Shown here: one piece after another, positions 1 to 5,005 of the stretch | Numbering within the stretch: position 1 is the stretch's first letter | Layout: each line of letters begins with the position of its first letter | Source of the DNA: an uncultured Bacilli bacterium | GTDB taxonomy: Bacteria; Bacillota_I; Bacilli_A; RF39; UBA660 | Assembly: GCA_947624695.1 (NCBI GenBank) | Contig: CANQLN010000083.1 | Location: 1-5,005 of the forward strand | DNA: 5,005 bases | Direction: 5' to 3' | Notes under the pieces: model-generated | Database searches by the model: none | What the model saw: only the letters and a program-made list of their open reading frames with translations | What the model was told of the DNA's origin: nothing | Program-made: the position numbers and the translations under genes

Positions 1-411
1 TTTATTGATGATAAACATCTTTGTTCTTGGGCTGGTCTTACTCCTAGATGTAATGAATCTGCCAAGAAAAAGAAATCCGTCCGTATAACTAAAGCAGGTG
101 TTTATATTAAACCTTTACTTGTTCAATGTGCTTTATGTGCCATTAAAGATAAGTCTTGTCCTTATATTAAAGCAAGATACGAATCTTTAAAAAGACGTCG
201 TGGTCACAAGAAAGCTATTATTGCTATAGCTAGACTTTTACTTACATCAATTTATCACATTTTACTTACTGGTGAAGTATTTGACTATGAAAGATTTGAA
301 AACTTACTTAATCGTAATTTTAAATCTCATAATAAGATTTCTAATACTCCAGAAGAAATGATTTCTTATTTAACTAGTTTAGGTTACGATATTACATTGC
401 AGAATACCTAA
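1..411 (+). CDS. IS110-family transposase, C-terminal part (5' end outside window)
   Basis: Frame 1 is open from the first base to a TAA at 409-411 and gives 136 residues with no start of their own. The segment starting SWAGLTPRCNESAKKKKSVR, followed by AGVYIKPLLVQCA, RYESLKRRRGHKKAIIAIAR and a YHILLTGEVF-like end, is the typical C-terminal Transposase_20 (IS116/IS110/IS902) domain. That domain carries the serine used by the family; the RuvC-like DEDD N-terminal domain would lie to the left of the window. These enzymes move circular DNA intermediates, guided by a bridge RNA in members studied. The reading frame is intact here, so the element may be functional, but only about a third of the protein is visible. 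It is convergent with the rnf-like operon. The IS110 versus IS1111 subgroup cannot be decided from this part. It contains the only tryptophan (TGG codon) among the window's real genes. Confidence 0.93.
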   Translation, partial: FIDDKHLCSWAGLTPRCNESAKKKKSVRITKAGVYIKPLLVQCALCAIKDKSCPYIKARYESLKRRRGHKKAIIAIARLLLTSIYHILLTGEVFDYERFENLLNRNFKSHNKISNTPEEMISYLTSLGYDITLQNT

Positions 412-500
412 TAACAGTTTACTATTTCAAAGATCAGCTTATTTTAATGTCTTCATTGACAAGACACTTTTTTGTGTGTCTAAAATTTAATTATTTTTTT
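412..500. mobile_element. Probable right end of the IS110-type element (boundary not resolved)
   Basis: The transposase stops at 411. A host-like reading frame on the other strand begins at 503 and breaks at 480. The IS right end therefore most plausibly falls somewhere in 412-500, giving a short 3' flank. No inverted terminal repeat or target duplication can be identified, as is usual for IS110. In the IS110 subgroup the long bridge-RNA-coding flank is 5' of the transposase gene and would be outside the window; in the IS1111 subgroup it is 3'. The short tail here fits the first arrangement better. Confidence 0.35.
448..473 (+). terminator. Weak candidate terminator after the transposase
   Basis: TGTCTT (448-453) can pair with AAGACA (461-466) across a 7-nt loop, followed one base later by six T (468-473). 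The stem has only two G-C pairs, so it is weak. The downstream arm can instead pair with 476-481 (AGACAC with GTGTCT, 462-467 with 476-481), which would make a different hairpin enclosing the T run. Either structure could belong to the insertion-sequence end rather than to termination. Confidence 0.33.
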
Positions 501-503
501 CAA
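480..503 (-). pseudogene. Possible 5' stub of a third rnf-operon gene cut by the IS
   Basis: Reading leftward from the rnfD-like stop there is a clear Shine-Dalgarno AAAGGAG (515-509), a 5-nt spacer and a TTG at 503-501. The codons that follow give MKKIIKF and then TAG at 482-480. A Lys/Ile-rich opening like this is what a membrane-anchored subunit such as RnfG would show (rnf operons often run C-D-G-E-A-B). The frame dies just where the tail of the IS110 element is expected. Inserting or deleting one A in the A7 run does not rescue the frame, so a simple homopolymer error is not the cause. It could instead be a chance start signal; the identity of the lost gene is inference. Confidence 0.3.
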
Positions 504-508
504 CCTTT

Positions 509-515
509 CTCCTTT
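509..515 (-). promoter_or_regulatory. Strong ribosome binding site without an intact gene
   Basis: AAAGGAG on the minus strand is the most canonical Shine-Dalgarno in the window. It sits about 40 nt past the rnfD-like stop and 5 nt before a TTG. It suggests that translation of a further operon gene once started here. Confidence 0.45.
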
Positions 516-555
516 CAATTATATATATTGTGGAGTTTTATGATTTTCCTTTTTT

Positions 556-1425
556 TCAGGATAAATTTTTTAATTTTTTATTATTTATTATTTCATAAAG
601 AGGAATATTTACAAAAAGTGAGGCGACCATGGTAGCAATATAAATACTAATAGTGCTATTAAAACATACTGCCACGATAAAGGCGACAAGGCCAATAAAA
701 ATTCCATAAAAAATTTGACTTAACCTCCGGTAAGGTGAAGATAAAGGTAAAGTACTTATAAAAATACTGCCAAACAACAATTCGCTATTAAGTAGATAAT
801 TGTTATTCTTAGTAATCAAAAAGAAAATAAGGGCTAAAAACAAATAAGTAATATTAATAGCTAAAGGAATATTTTTTTTATAATAAATATTATTAGTTAA
901 ATAAATATAAATAATTAAACAGAAGAAAATACTAGTGGAGGCAATCCCACCAATATTTCTCCCCATAAGAAGATCAAAATAAGAAAAATTATAATTAAAA
1001 GTACTTTCTAAAATATTTTGATAAGTAAAAGAATACATTAAACTATTAACTAAAACAGTTATTAAATAAATAAAACAGACCGTATTTAATTTAAACTTTT
1101 TATTTAAAAATAAGGATATCAAATAAGTAAATAGTAAAGTAATTGTATAAACAAGCAAATTAATATTATAGGGCATAATCATGGCCACTAAAACTAAAGA
1201 AAGTAGATTATAATCAAATTTAATTTTACGATACAAAATTAAATCTATAATACACTTTATGAAAATAGAAATGATGATTAAATATAAAGGTTTAAATATA
1301 CTAGCAAAATTTATTAAACCTCGTTCATAAATCAAATAACCATTTTTAAAAACTCCATAAAGAATAAAAGGAATTAATAAAATTAAATTTTGAATAACTA
1401 AAGCCTTAATATTTTTCTTTTTCAT
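556..1425 (-). CDS. rnfD: RnfD-like membrane subunit of an Rnf-type electron transport complex
   Basis: An integral membrane protein of 289 residues with about nine or ten hydrophobic helices, belonging to the NqrB/RnfD/RnfE family. The best family match is near the C-terminus: LLMGRNIGGIASTS aligns with the RnfD D-L-F-x-G-x-x-G-G-x-x-G-E-T-S block. It is followed by LLFGSIFISTLPLSSPYRRL, which matches the G-A-x-F-M-A-T-D-P-V-T-S-P block, and then by YGIFIGL. Known RnfD proteins carry covalent FMN on a Thr in an S-x-A-T motif; no such motif is visible here. The E of GETS and the D of ATDP are also replaced. I chose the ATG at 1425-1423 because GAGTGAT (1436-1430) lies 4 nt upstream; a GTG at 1434 is in frame but falls inside that ribosome binding site. 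The gene overlaps the end of the rnfC-like gene by 20 bp, implying translational coupling. It ends in TGA, the only TGA stop among the window's genes. Confidence 0.75.
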   Translation of the reverse strand: MKKKNIKALVIQNLILLIPFILYGVFKNGYLIYERGLINFASIFKPLYLIIISIFIKCIIDLILYRKIKFDYNLLSLVLVAMIMPYNINLLVYTITLLFTYLISLFLNKKFKLNTVCFIYLITVLVNSLMYSFTYQNILESTFNYNFSYFDLLMGRNIGGIASTSIFFCLIIYIYLTNNIYYKKNIPLAINITYLFLALIFFLITKNNNYLLNSELLFGSIFISTLPLSSPYRRLSQIFYGIFIGLVAFIVAVCFNSTISIYIATMVASLFVNIPLYEIINNKKLKNLS

Positions 1426-2584
1426 TTTGATCACTCTTCACTGTTTCTTTTAATTTTAGATTAGCGGGACAAATATAATTACATAATCCACATGATATAC
1501 ATTTAGGACTATTTAAATTATGAAAATAACAATATTTAACATTAATATTAAGTGGGCAAATTCTTTGACAAGCCCCACAATTAATACAATCTTCTTCTAC
1601 TTCCTTACTTTTCTTATTTATAACAATTGTATTTATTTCTCTGGTAATTATTATATCTTCTATTTTTTTTATTTTTATCCCTTTTAAATAACCATTTAAA
1701 TATATTTCATAATCTTTATCTATTATATTTATAAATTTAGCAATTAATTCTTTTAAAGATACTCCTAATTTAGTATTTATAATTAAAGATTTTTCTACAT
1801 TATCACCACTTATTGTAATAATATTATTTAAAATGCTTTTTCCTTTTAAAATTTGATAAATATCATAAATTAAACTGGTGGAAATTAGTAAAGTATCTTC
1901 TTCTTTTATGTTCAAATATTCACATAAAAATCGAGGATATCCTATTAAATAATTATCGGAAACTAAATTTATTTTAATATTAGGATACGTACCAATAATT
2001 GATTTAACATTTTTGATACTTTTGGCATTAGTATTTTTAGTTACAATTGTGGCTTTATTAACTTCTAAAACTTTTTGTAAAAATTCAATAGTTTCTAAAA
2101 TTTCCTCGTCATAATTTGCCAAAATTATAAATTCTTTAGCATCATAAATTTCATCATCAATGGAACTAATTATTAAATTTTTAATTTGATTTAAATCTTT
2201 AATTTTTTGAGCAACTTCTATTAAATTATATTCTTCTAAAACTTGGATTAATTCATCTTTATTAGTTATATTTTTCTTTCTTCTTTTGCTTTTAATATTT
2301 TCCTTAAAATCATTGGTAATTTCTAATGCAGGAACTAATAACTTATTATAATATACCTTTTTTTCACCAGTTATATATCCTGAAATAGAGGTATTATATA
2401 ATAGAAACTTAGTATCTTTATATAAATAATCATTTTTTTTATATAGGGCTTCTTGCATAATAGGAATATAAATTTTTTCGGGATCAAGGTAATTATAAAT
2501 ATTATTTGTAATAAATACATTAGGATTTTCTTTTATTTTGACTACATGCATAATACCACCAATTCCTACACTTAATTTTAACAA
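1406..2584 (-). CDS. rnfC: RnfC-like iron-sulfur subunit of an Rnf-type electron transport complex
   Basis: A protein of 392 residues; RnfC is usually about 430-450. It carries two 4Fe-4S motifs at the C-terminus, Cys333/336/339/343 (CINCGACQRICP) and Cys362/365/368/372 (CISCGLCNYICP), each ending in CP as in RnfC. Upstream is the RnfC order: an N-terminal sandwich domain (about 1-95, with GGI at 9-11 and YIP at 39-41), a central flavoprotein-like domain (about 105-260), and an SLBB-like segment (about 260-315). In RnfC the central domain binds FMN and NADH through a GLGGAGFPT loop and an NGAECEPY segment. Here the loop is deleted around residue 121-125 and the second segment reads SSIDDEIYD; the later GGEKQLI site reads IGYPRFL. 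NADH oxidation is therefore doubtful, although electron transfer through the clusters remains possible. The start is uncertain: the TTG at 2584 keeps the conserved GGI but has no RBS, while the ATG at 2551 (381 residues) has GGTGGT 3 nt upstream. It is the first gene of the operon, with rnfD overlapping its end. Confidence 0.82.
   Translation of the reverse strand: MLKLSVGIGGIMHVVKIKENPNVFITNNIYNYLDPEKIYIPIMQEALYKKNDYLYKDTKFLLYNTSISGYITGEKKVYYNKLLVPALEITNDFKENIKSKRRKKNITNKDELIQVLEEYNLIEVAQKIKDLNQIKNLIISSIDDEIYDAKEFIILANYDEEILETIEFLQKVLEVNKATIVTKNTNAKSIKNVKSIIGTYPNIKINLVSDNYLIGYPRFLCEYLNIKEEDTLLISTSLIYDIYQILKGKSILNNIITISGDNVEKSLIINTKLGVSLKELIAKFINIIDKDYEIYLNGYLKGIKIKKIEDIIITREINTIVINKKSKEVEEDCINCGACQRICPLNINVKYCYFHNLNSPKCISCGLCNYICPANLKLKETVKSDQNEKEKY
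1430..1436 (-). promoter_or_regulatory. RBS deciding the rnfD-like start
   Basis: GAGTGAT on the minus strand, 4 nt before the ATG at 1425, lies inside the last codons of the rnfC-like gene. It pairs with the ATCACC part of the 16S anti-Shine-Dalgarno region, as do the sites of the ATPase and spoIVB genes. It overlaps the alternative GTG at 1434 and so argues against that start. Confidence 0.55.
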
Positions 2585-2588
2585 ATAA

Positions 2589-2598
2589 AGAATATTCT
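2589..2598. repeat. Perfect 10-bp palindrome AGAATATTCT next to the rnfC-like start
   Basis: AGAAT/ATTCT is a perfect dyad 4 bp before the TTG of the rnfC-like gene and could be half of an operator. In a sequence this AT-rich a 10-bp palindrome can also occur by chance, and no second copy is visible in the window. Confidence 0.25.
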
Positions 2599-2622
2599 GT
2601 AAATAAAATGGTACAAAAATTT

Positions 2623-2650
2623 ATTGTATAATTTTTTCTAATATTGTATA
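2623..2650 (-). promoter_or_regulatory. Candidate promoter for the rnfC-rnfD operon, overlapping the ATPase promoter
   Basis: On the minus strand a -10 TACAAT (2628-2623; five of six match TATAAT) is preceded by a 16-bp spacer and a -35-like TATACA (2650-2645; four of six match TTGACA). Transcription would begin near 2616. AT-rich sequence offers many such matches, so this is tentative. Confidence 0.3.
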
Positions 2651-2652
2651 AT
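2624..2652 (+). promoter_or_regulatory. Candidate sigma-A-type promoter for the ATPase gene
   Basis: A perfect -10 box TATAAT lies at 2647-2652, with a -35-like TTGTAT at 2624-2629 and a 17-bp spacer. The -35 matches only its TTG. Transcription would start near 2659-2660, giving a leader of nearly 40 nt before the GTG start. Confidence 0.5.
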
Positions 2653-2685
2653 TAAAATTAGATAAAAATATAAAAAGGGAATAAT

Positions 2686-2691
2686 GGTGAT
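2686..2691 (+). promoter_or_regulatory. RBS deciding the GTG start of the ATPase
   Basis: GGTGAT, 5 nt before the GTG at 2697, matches the 3' half of the consensus AAAGGAGGTGAT. An in-frame TGA at 2688-2690 excludes any earlier start. A six-codon frame (ATG at 2684 to TAA at 2702-2704) overlaps the gene start in another phase. Confidence 0.6.
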
Positions 2692-2696
2692 ACTTA

Positions 2697-3980
2697 GTGT
2701 TTAAAGAATTTGATTACGACAATAAACCTATTGTAGATATAGTAAATGACATGATAGTTGACGCTGTTAAAAGTGGAGGATCTGATATCCACTTTGATCC
2801 CGTTGAAAACGGCTTAGTGGTTAGAATAAGAATCGATGGTTCTTTATTAGACTATGCCAAAGTTCCCGAAACTGTTAAAAAAAACTTAATTACAAGAATT
2901 AAAATTATTTCTGGTATGAATATTACAGAGACGAGATTACCTCAAGATGGCGCAATTAAAGGTTTAATCGAAAATTTAGATGTCGATTTACGGGTATCTA
3001 GTTTACCTATTGTAGATGGCGAAAAAATAGTTATTCGTATTTTAGATTACCATCTTAGTTTAAATGGGCTAGATTCTATTGATTTATCCCAAGAAAACTA
3101 CCAAAAAGTTAATGAACTCATAAAAAAACCTAATGGAATTATTTTAGTTACTGGTGCTACTGGTTCTGGTAAAAGTACTACCGTATATTCTATGCTACAA
3201 GTATTAAATACTACGGAAAGAAACATTATCACTGTTGAAGATCCCGTTGAAATGAAGATACCTGGTATTAACCAAGTTCAAGTTATGAGTGAAATTGGTC
3301 TAACTTTTGGTTATACTTTACGAAGTATTTTAAGACAAGACCCCGATGTCATAATGATTGGTGAAATAAGAGATGATGAAACCGCGAGAATTGCCGTTCG
3401 AGCTGCCATTACTGGTCACTTAGTTTTATCTACTATCCATACCAATAACTCCTTAAGTACAATTGAAAGACTTTTAGATATGGATGTAGAAAGATACCTA
3501 TTAGGAAGTGCTTTATCAGGTATAATTTCTCAACGCTTAGTTAAAAGATTATGCCCTAAATGTCGGGCTAGCCGTGCTACTAATAATTATGAAAAAACTT
3601 TATTTAAAAAAGTTTTAAACTTAGATGTAGAACAAATATATACTGCAGTTGGATGTGAAGATTGCATTGGAGGTTATAAAGGCCGAATTGCTATTCAAGA
3701 AGTACTTGAAGTAAATCAAGATGTTCGCGATGCGATTGTCAATAATATAAGAAAAGCTGAATTAAGACATTTAGTTTATGGCGATAATAGTGCTACTTTA
3801 TTAAAAGATGGATTACAAAAAGTTATTGAAGGGCAAACGTCAATTGAAGAAATATTAAGAGTTATTGATGTTCAAGATGACTTTGGCGAAGATGATCAAG
3901 AATTAAAAGAAATATTTATTGGTAAAAAAACAACCACTGAAACTCCAAGTAATGAAATCCAAAATATTGAAACATTATAA
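2697..3980 (+). CDS. PilB/GspE-family assembly ATPase (type IV pilus / type II secretion type)
   Basis: A cytoplasmic hexameric ATPase of 427 residues that would power assembly of a pilus or pseudopilus at the membrane. All hallmark motifs are present: GGSDIHFDP (27-35), Walker A GATGSGKSTT with Lys159, Asp box EDPVE (181-185), Walker B region DPDVIMIGEIRD with Glu223, and His box GHLVLSTIHTNN with His241 and His248. The metal-binding cysteines are Cys286/Cys289 and Cys320/Cys323, followed by GGYKGR. The tetracysteine set points to the PilB/GspE branch rather than PilT. Unlike most PilB/GspE proteins, it has no N-terminal MshEN/N1E domain; translation begins about 20 residues before the ATPase N-domain, as in the shorter ComGA-like enzymes. 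The C-terminus ends in an acidic then Thr/Glu-rich tail of about 35 residues. The GTG start is fixed by an upstream in-frame stop. No PilC, pilin or prepilin peptidase gene lies next to it; the next gene is convergent. Confidence 0.93.
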   Translation: MFKEFDYDNKPIVDIVNDMIVDAVKSGGSDIHFDPVENGLVVRIRIDGSLLDYAKVPETVKKNLITRIKIISGMNITETRLPQDGAIKGLIENLDVDLRVSSLPIVDGEKIVIRILDYHLSLNGLDSIDLSQENYQKVNELIKKPNGIILVTGATGSGKSTTVYSMLQVLNTTERNIITVEDPVEMKIPGINQVQVMSEIGLTFGYTLRSILRQDPDVIMIGEIRDDETARIAVRAAITGHLVLSTIHTNNSLSTIERLLDMDVERYLLGSALSGIISQRLVKRLCPKCRASRATNNYEKTLFKKVLNLDVEQIYTAVGCEDCIGGYKGRIAIQEVLEVNQDVRDAIVNNIRKAELRHLVYGDNSATLLKDGLQKVIEGQTSIEEILRVIDVQDDFGEDDQELKEIFIGKKTTTETPSNEIQNIETL

Positions 3981-4005
3981 AACATCAAGTTTTTCTTGAT
4001 GTTTT
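3979..4005. terminator. Bidirectional Rho-independent terminator between the ATPase gene and spoIVB
   Basis: AAAACATCAAG (3979-3989) pairs perfectly with CTTGATGTTTT (3995-4005) across a TTTTT loop. The 11-bp stem has A runs on the left arm and T runs on the right arm, so it gives a U tract to transcripts from either strand. It begins within the ATPase stop codon and overlaps the first bases of the spoIVB stop (4006-4004), so both convergent genes end in the hairpin itself. Confidence 0.82.
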
Positions 4006-4975
4006 AATTTGCCTCTCCTTCTTCTAACATTTTAGTTATAAATAAGCCATAACCAGTTAAAGGATTATCCACAATTACATGGGTAACTACCCCAATAATT
4101 TTACCATCTTGCATAATTGGTGAACCACTCATACCTTGGACTACTCCGCCTGTCTTTTGAATTAATCTTGGATCAGTTATTTCAAAAGTTAAATTTTTGG
4201 TTTCACTAGTTTCATTAATTTTGGTGATATTAATATTAAATTCTTCTACTTTTTCGGAATCTAATACTGTAAATAATGAAGCTTTGCCAATTTTTATATC
4301 TTGAGGTTTACCTACCTCAACTAATTCTAAATTATCTAAACCGGAATTATATTTACCAAATATACCATGATTGGTATTTTTAGTTATATCTCCATAAACG
4401 GAATTATAAAAATATTTAGCATTTTTACTTCCAGCATGACCAGTTGTAGATTTATCAATAGAAACGATTGTATTTCTAAAAATACTTCCCGTTTTTATTT
4501 CTACAATGTTTTTACTATTACTTTCAATTATTTCATGACCCAAAGCCCCATAAATCATACTTTCAGGATCAATATAAGTTAATGTTCCAATACCAGCAAT
4601 ACTATCTTTAACATATAAACCAGTTTTATAAATACCTTCGTCATTTACTAAATCTAAAGTTGTTTTATTTTCTATTTTATTTCTTTTATATGTTATTTCT
4701 ACTTTACCTTTATCAGTATATTTTTCAATTTCTTTAGTAAGCTCTGCTAAAGTATTTACTTCAGTTCCTTCTACTTTAACAATATAATCGCCAACTTTTA
4801 ATTTCGGTGTTCCTTTATTGTATTTACCATCAATTTGATAAAAACCCACAACCAAAATACCATCACAATCAATTTCAATGCCGAGGGTATTTCCTCCTCT
4901 TAAAATATGATCAGAATATGCCATAACATTTATGGGCATTAATAAAATCATTAATATTAATATAATCTTTTTCAT
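4004..4975 (-). CDS. spoIVB: SpoIVB, sporulation serine peptidase (PDZ plus S55 domain)
   Basis: In sporulating Firmicutes SpoIVB is made in the forespore and secreted into the intermembrane space, where it cleaves SpoIVFA so that SpoIVFB can process pro-sigma-K. This 323-residue copy (about 425 in B. subtilis) has an N-terminal hydrophobic signal or anchor (residues 3-19). A PDZ domain follows (about 25-110), opening with RGGNTLGIEIDCDGILVVGF, and then the S55 peptidase domain. The catalytic residues are visible: His147 in YGALGHEI, Asp268 in ITDP, and Ser283 in TGGVVQGMSGSPI. The 15-residue Asp-Ser spacing equals that of B. subtilis D363-S378. The closing THVIVDNPLTGYGLFI is also typical. 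The ATG at 4975 has GGTGAT 3 nt upstream. In B. subtilis spo0A follows spoIVB; here a terminator and a convergent ATPase gene follow. Upstream (to the right) the window ends within 30 bases, so recN cannot be checked. Confidence 0.95.
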   Translation of the reverse strand: MKKIILILMILLMPINVMAYSDHILRGGNTLGIEIDCDGILVVGFYQIDGKYNKGTPKLKVGDYIVKVEGTEVNTLAELTKEIEKYTDKGKVEITYKRNKIENKTTLDLVNDEGIYKTGLYVKDSIAGIGTLTYIDPESMIYGALGHEIIESNSKNIVEIKTGSIFRNTIVSIDKSTTGHAGSKNAKYFYNSVYGDITKNTNHGIFGKYNSGLDNLELVEVGKPQDIKIGKASLFTVLDSEKVEEFNINITKINETSETKNLTFEITDPRLIQKTGGVVQGMSGSPIMQDGKIIGVVTHVIVDNPLTGYGLFITKMLEEGEAN

Positions 4976-4978
4976 ACT

Positions 4979-4984
4979 ATCACC
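4979..4984 (-). promoter_or_regulatory. RBS of spoIVB
   Basis: GGTGAT on the minus strand, 3 nt before the ATG at 4975, is the same six bases as the ATPase gene's site and supports this start. No convincing promoter is visible in the 30 bases left before the window edge. Confidence 0.6.
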
Positions 4985-5005
4985 ATCAATATTATTGTGG
5001 TCAAA

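Larger units (their letters stand above)
2622..2653. repeat. Tandem 12-bp repeat TATTGTATAATT, period 20 bp
   Basis: Two identical copies of TATTGTATAATT occur at 2622-2633 and 2642-2653. A 20-bp period is about two helical turns, so a protein could contact both copies on the same DNA face. The copies also supply promoter hexamers for both strands. Confidence 0.7.

Noticed and set aside
556..558. TGA of the rnfD-like gene read as Trp (genetic code 4)
   Set aside because: Only six further codons would be added before TAA, no other TGA occurs inside conserved regions, and the transposase uses TGG for its conserved Trp, so the standard code is sufficient.
447..635. Plus-strand frame of 62 codons
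   Set aside because: It lies opposite the end of the rnfD-like gene and in the IS tail, is Phe/Leu-rich as expected from complementary AT-rich sequence, and has no credible RBS or family match.
1426..1434. GTG at 1434 as the rnfD-like start
   Set aside because: It sits inside the GAGTGAT ribosome binding site of the ATG at 1425 and has no site of its own as good.
4367..4582. Plus-strand frame of 71 codons
   Set aside because: It is fully antisense to the conserved peptidase domain of spoIVB and has no recognisable protein features.
4976..5004. TTGACC followed 17 nt later by GATAGT on the minus strand as a spoIVB promoter
   Set aside because: The -10 would abut the ATG and overlap the RBS, leaving no leader; the -10 match is poor.
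1..5005. CRISPR arrays, tRNA or rRNA genes
   Set aside because: No regularly spaced repeats apart from the two-copy 12-mer at 2622-2653, no cloverleaf-like GTTCRANNC segments and no conserved rRNA blocks were seen on either strand.

Overview
The window is strongly AT-rich. It carries a SpoIVB sporulation peptidase and uses start signals that pair with the 16S rRNA 3' end. This points to a low-GC Firmicute (Bacillota), possibly one of the uncultured Bacilli/Erysipelotrichia-like gut lineages; that placement is inference, because no rRNA or marker gene is present. The four host proteins read cleanly with the standard bacterial code, but together they contain no tryptophan.

Layout, left to right. 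(1) Positions 1-411 (+): the C-terminal part of an IS110-family transposase whose 5' part lies outside the window, followed by a short non-coding tail with small hairpins. (2) Positions 556-2584 (-): a two-gene overlapping operon encoding an RnfC-like iron-sulfur protein and then an RnfD-like membrane protein, both diverged. Just past the rnfD stop is a good ribosome binding site with a seven-codon reading frame that ends near the IS tail. It looks like the start of a third operon gene, such as the next rnf subunit, cut off by the insertion. (3) Positions 2585-2696: a 112-bp divergent control region with a 20-bp-period tandem repeat that can be read as nearly superimposed promoters on both strands. 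(4) Positions 2697-3980 (+): a compact PilB/GspE-type secretion or pilus assembly ATPase with no partner genes beside it. (5) Positions 3979-4005: a symmetrical terminator shared by the convergent ATPase and spoIVB genes. (6) Positions 4004-4975 (-): spoIVB, a PDZ plus S55-type serine peptidase with the full catalytic triad.

Functionally, the RnfC/RnfD pair would form part of a membrane electron-transfer complex of the Rnf type. In this copy the usual flavin/NADH-binding signatures are missing or altered while both 4Fe-4S motifs of RnfC are intact, and no other Rnf subunits are visible. The ATPase and SpoIVB belong to unrelated processes: extracellular filament or secretion machinery, and sporulation signalling. 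No intergenic stretch exceeds 300 bases; the largest gaps are 412-555 and 2585-2696.
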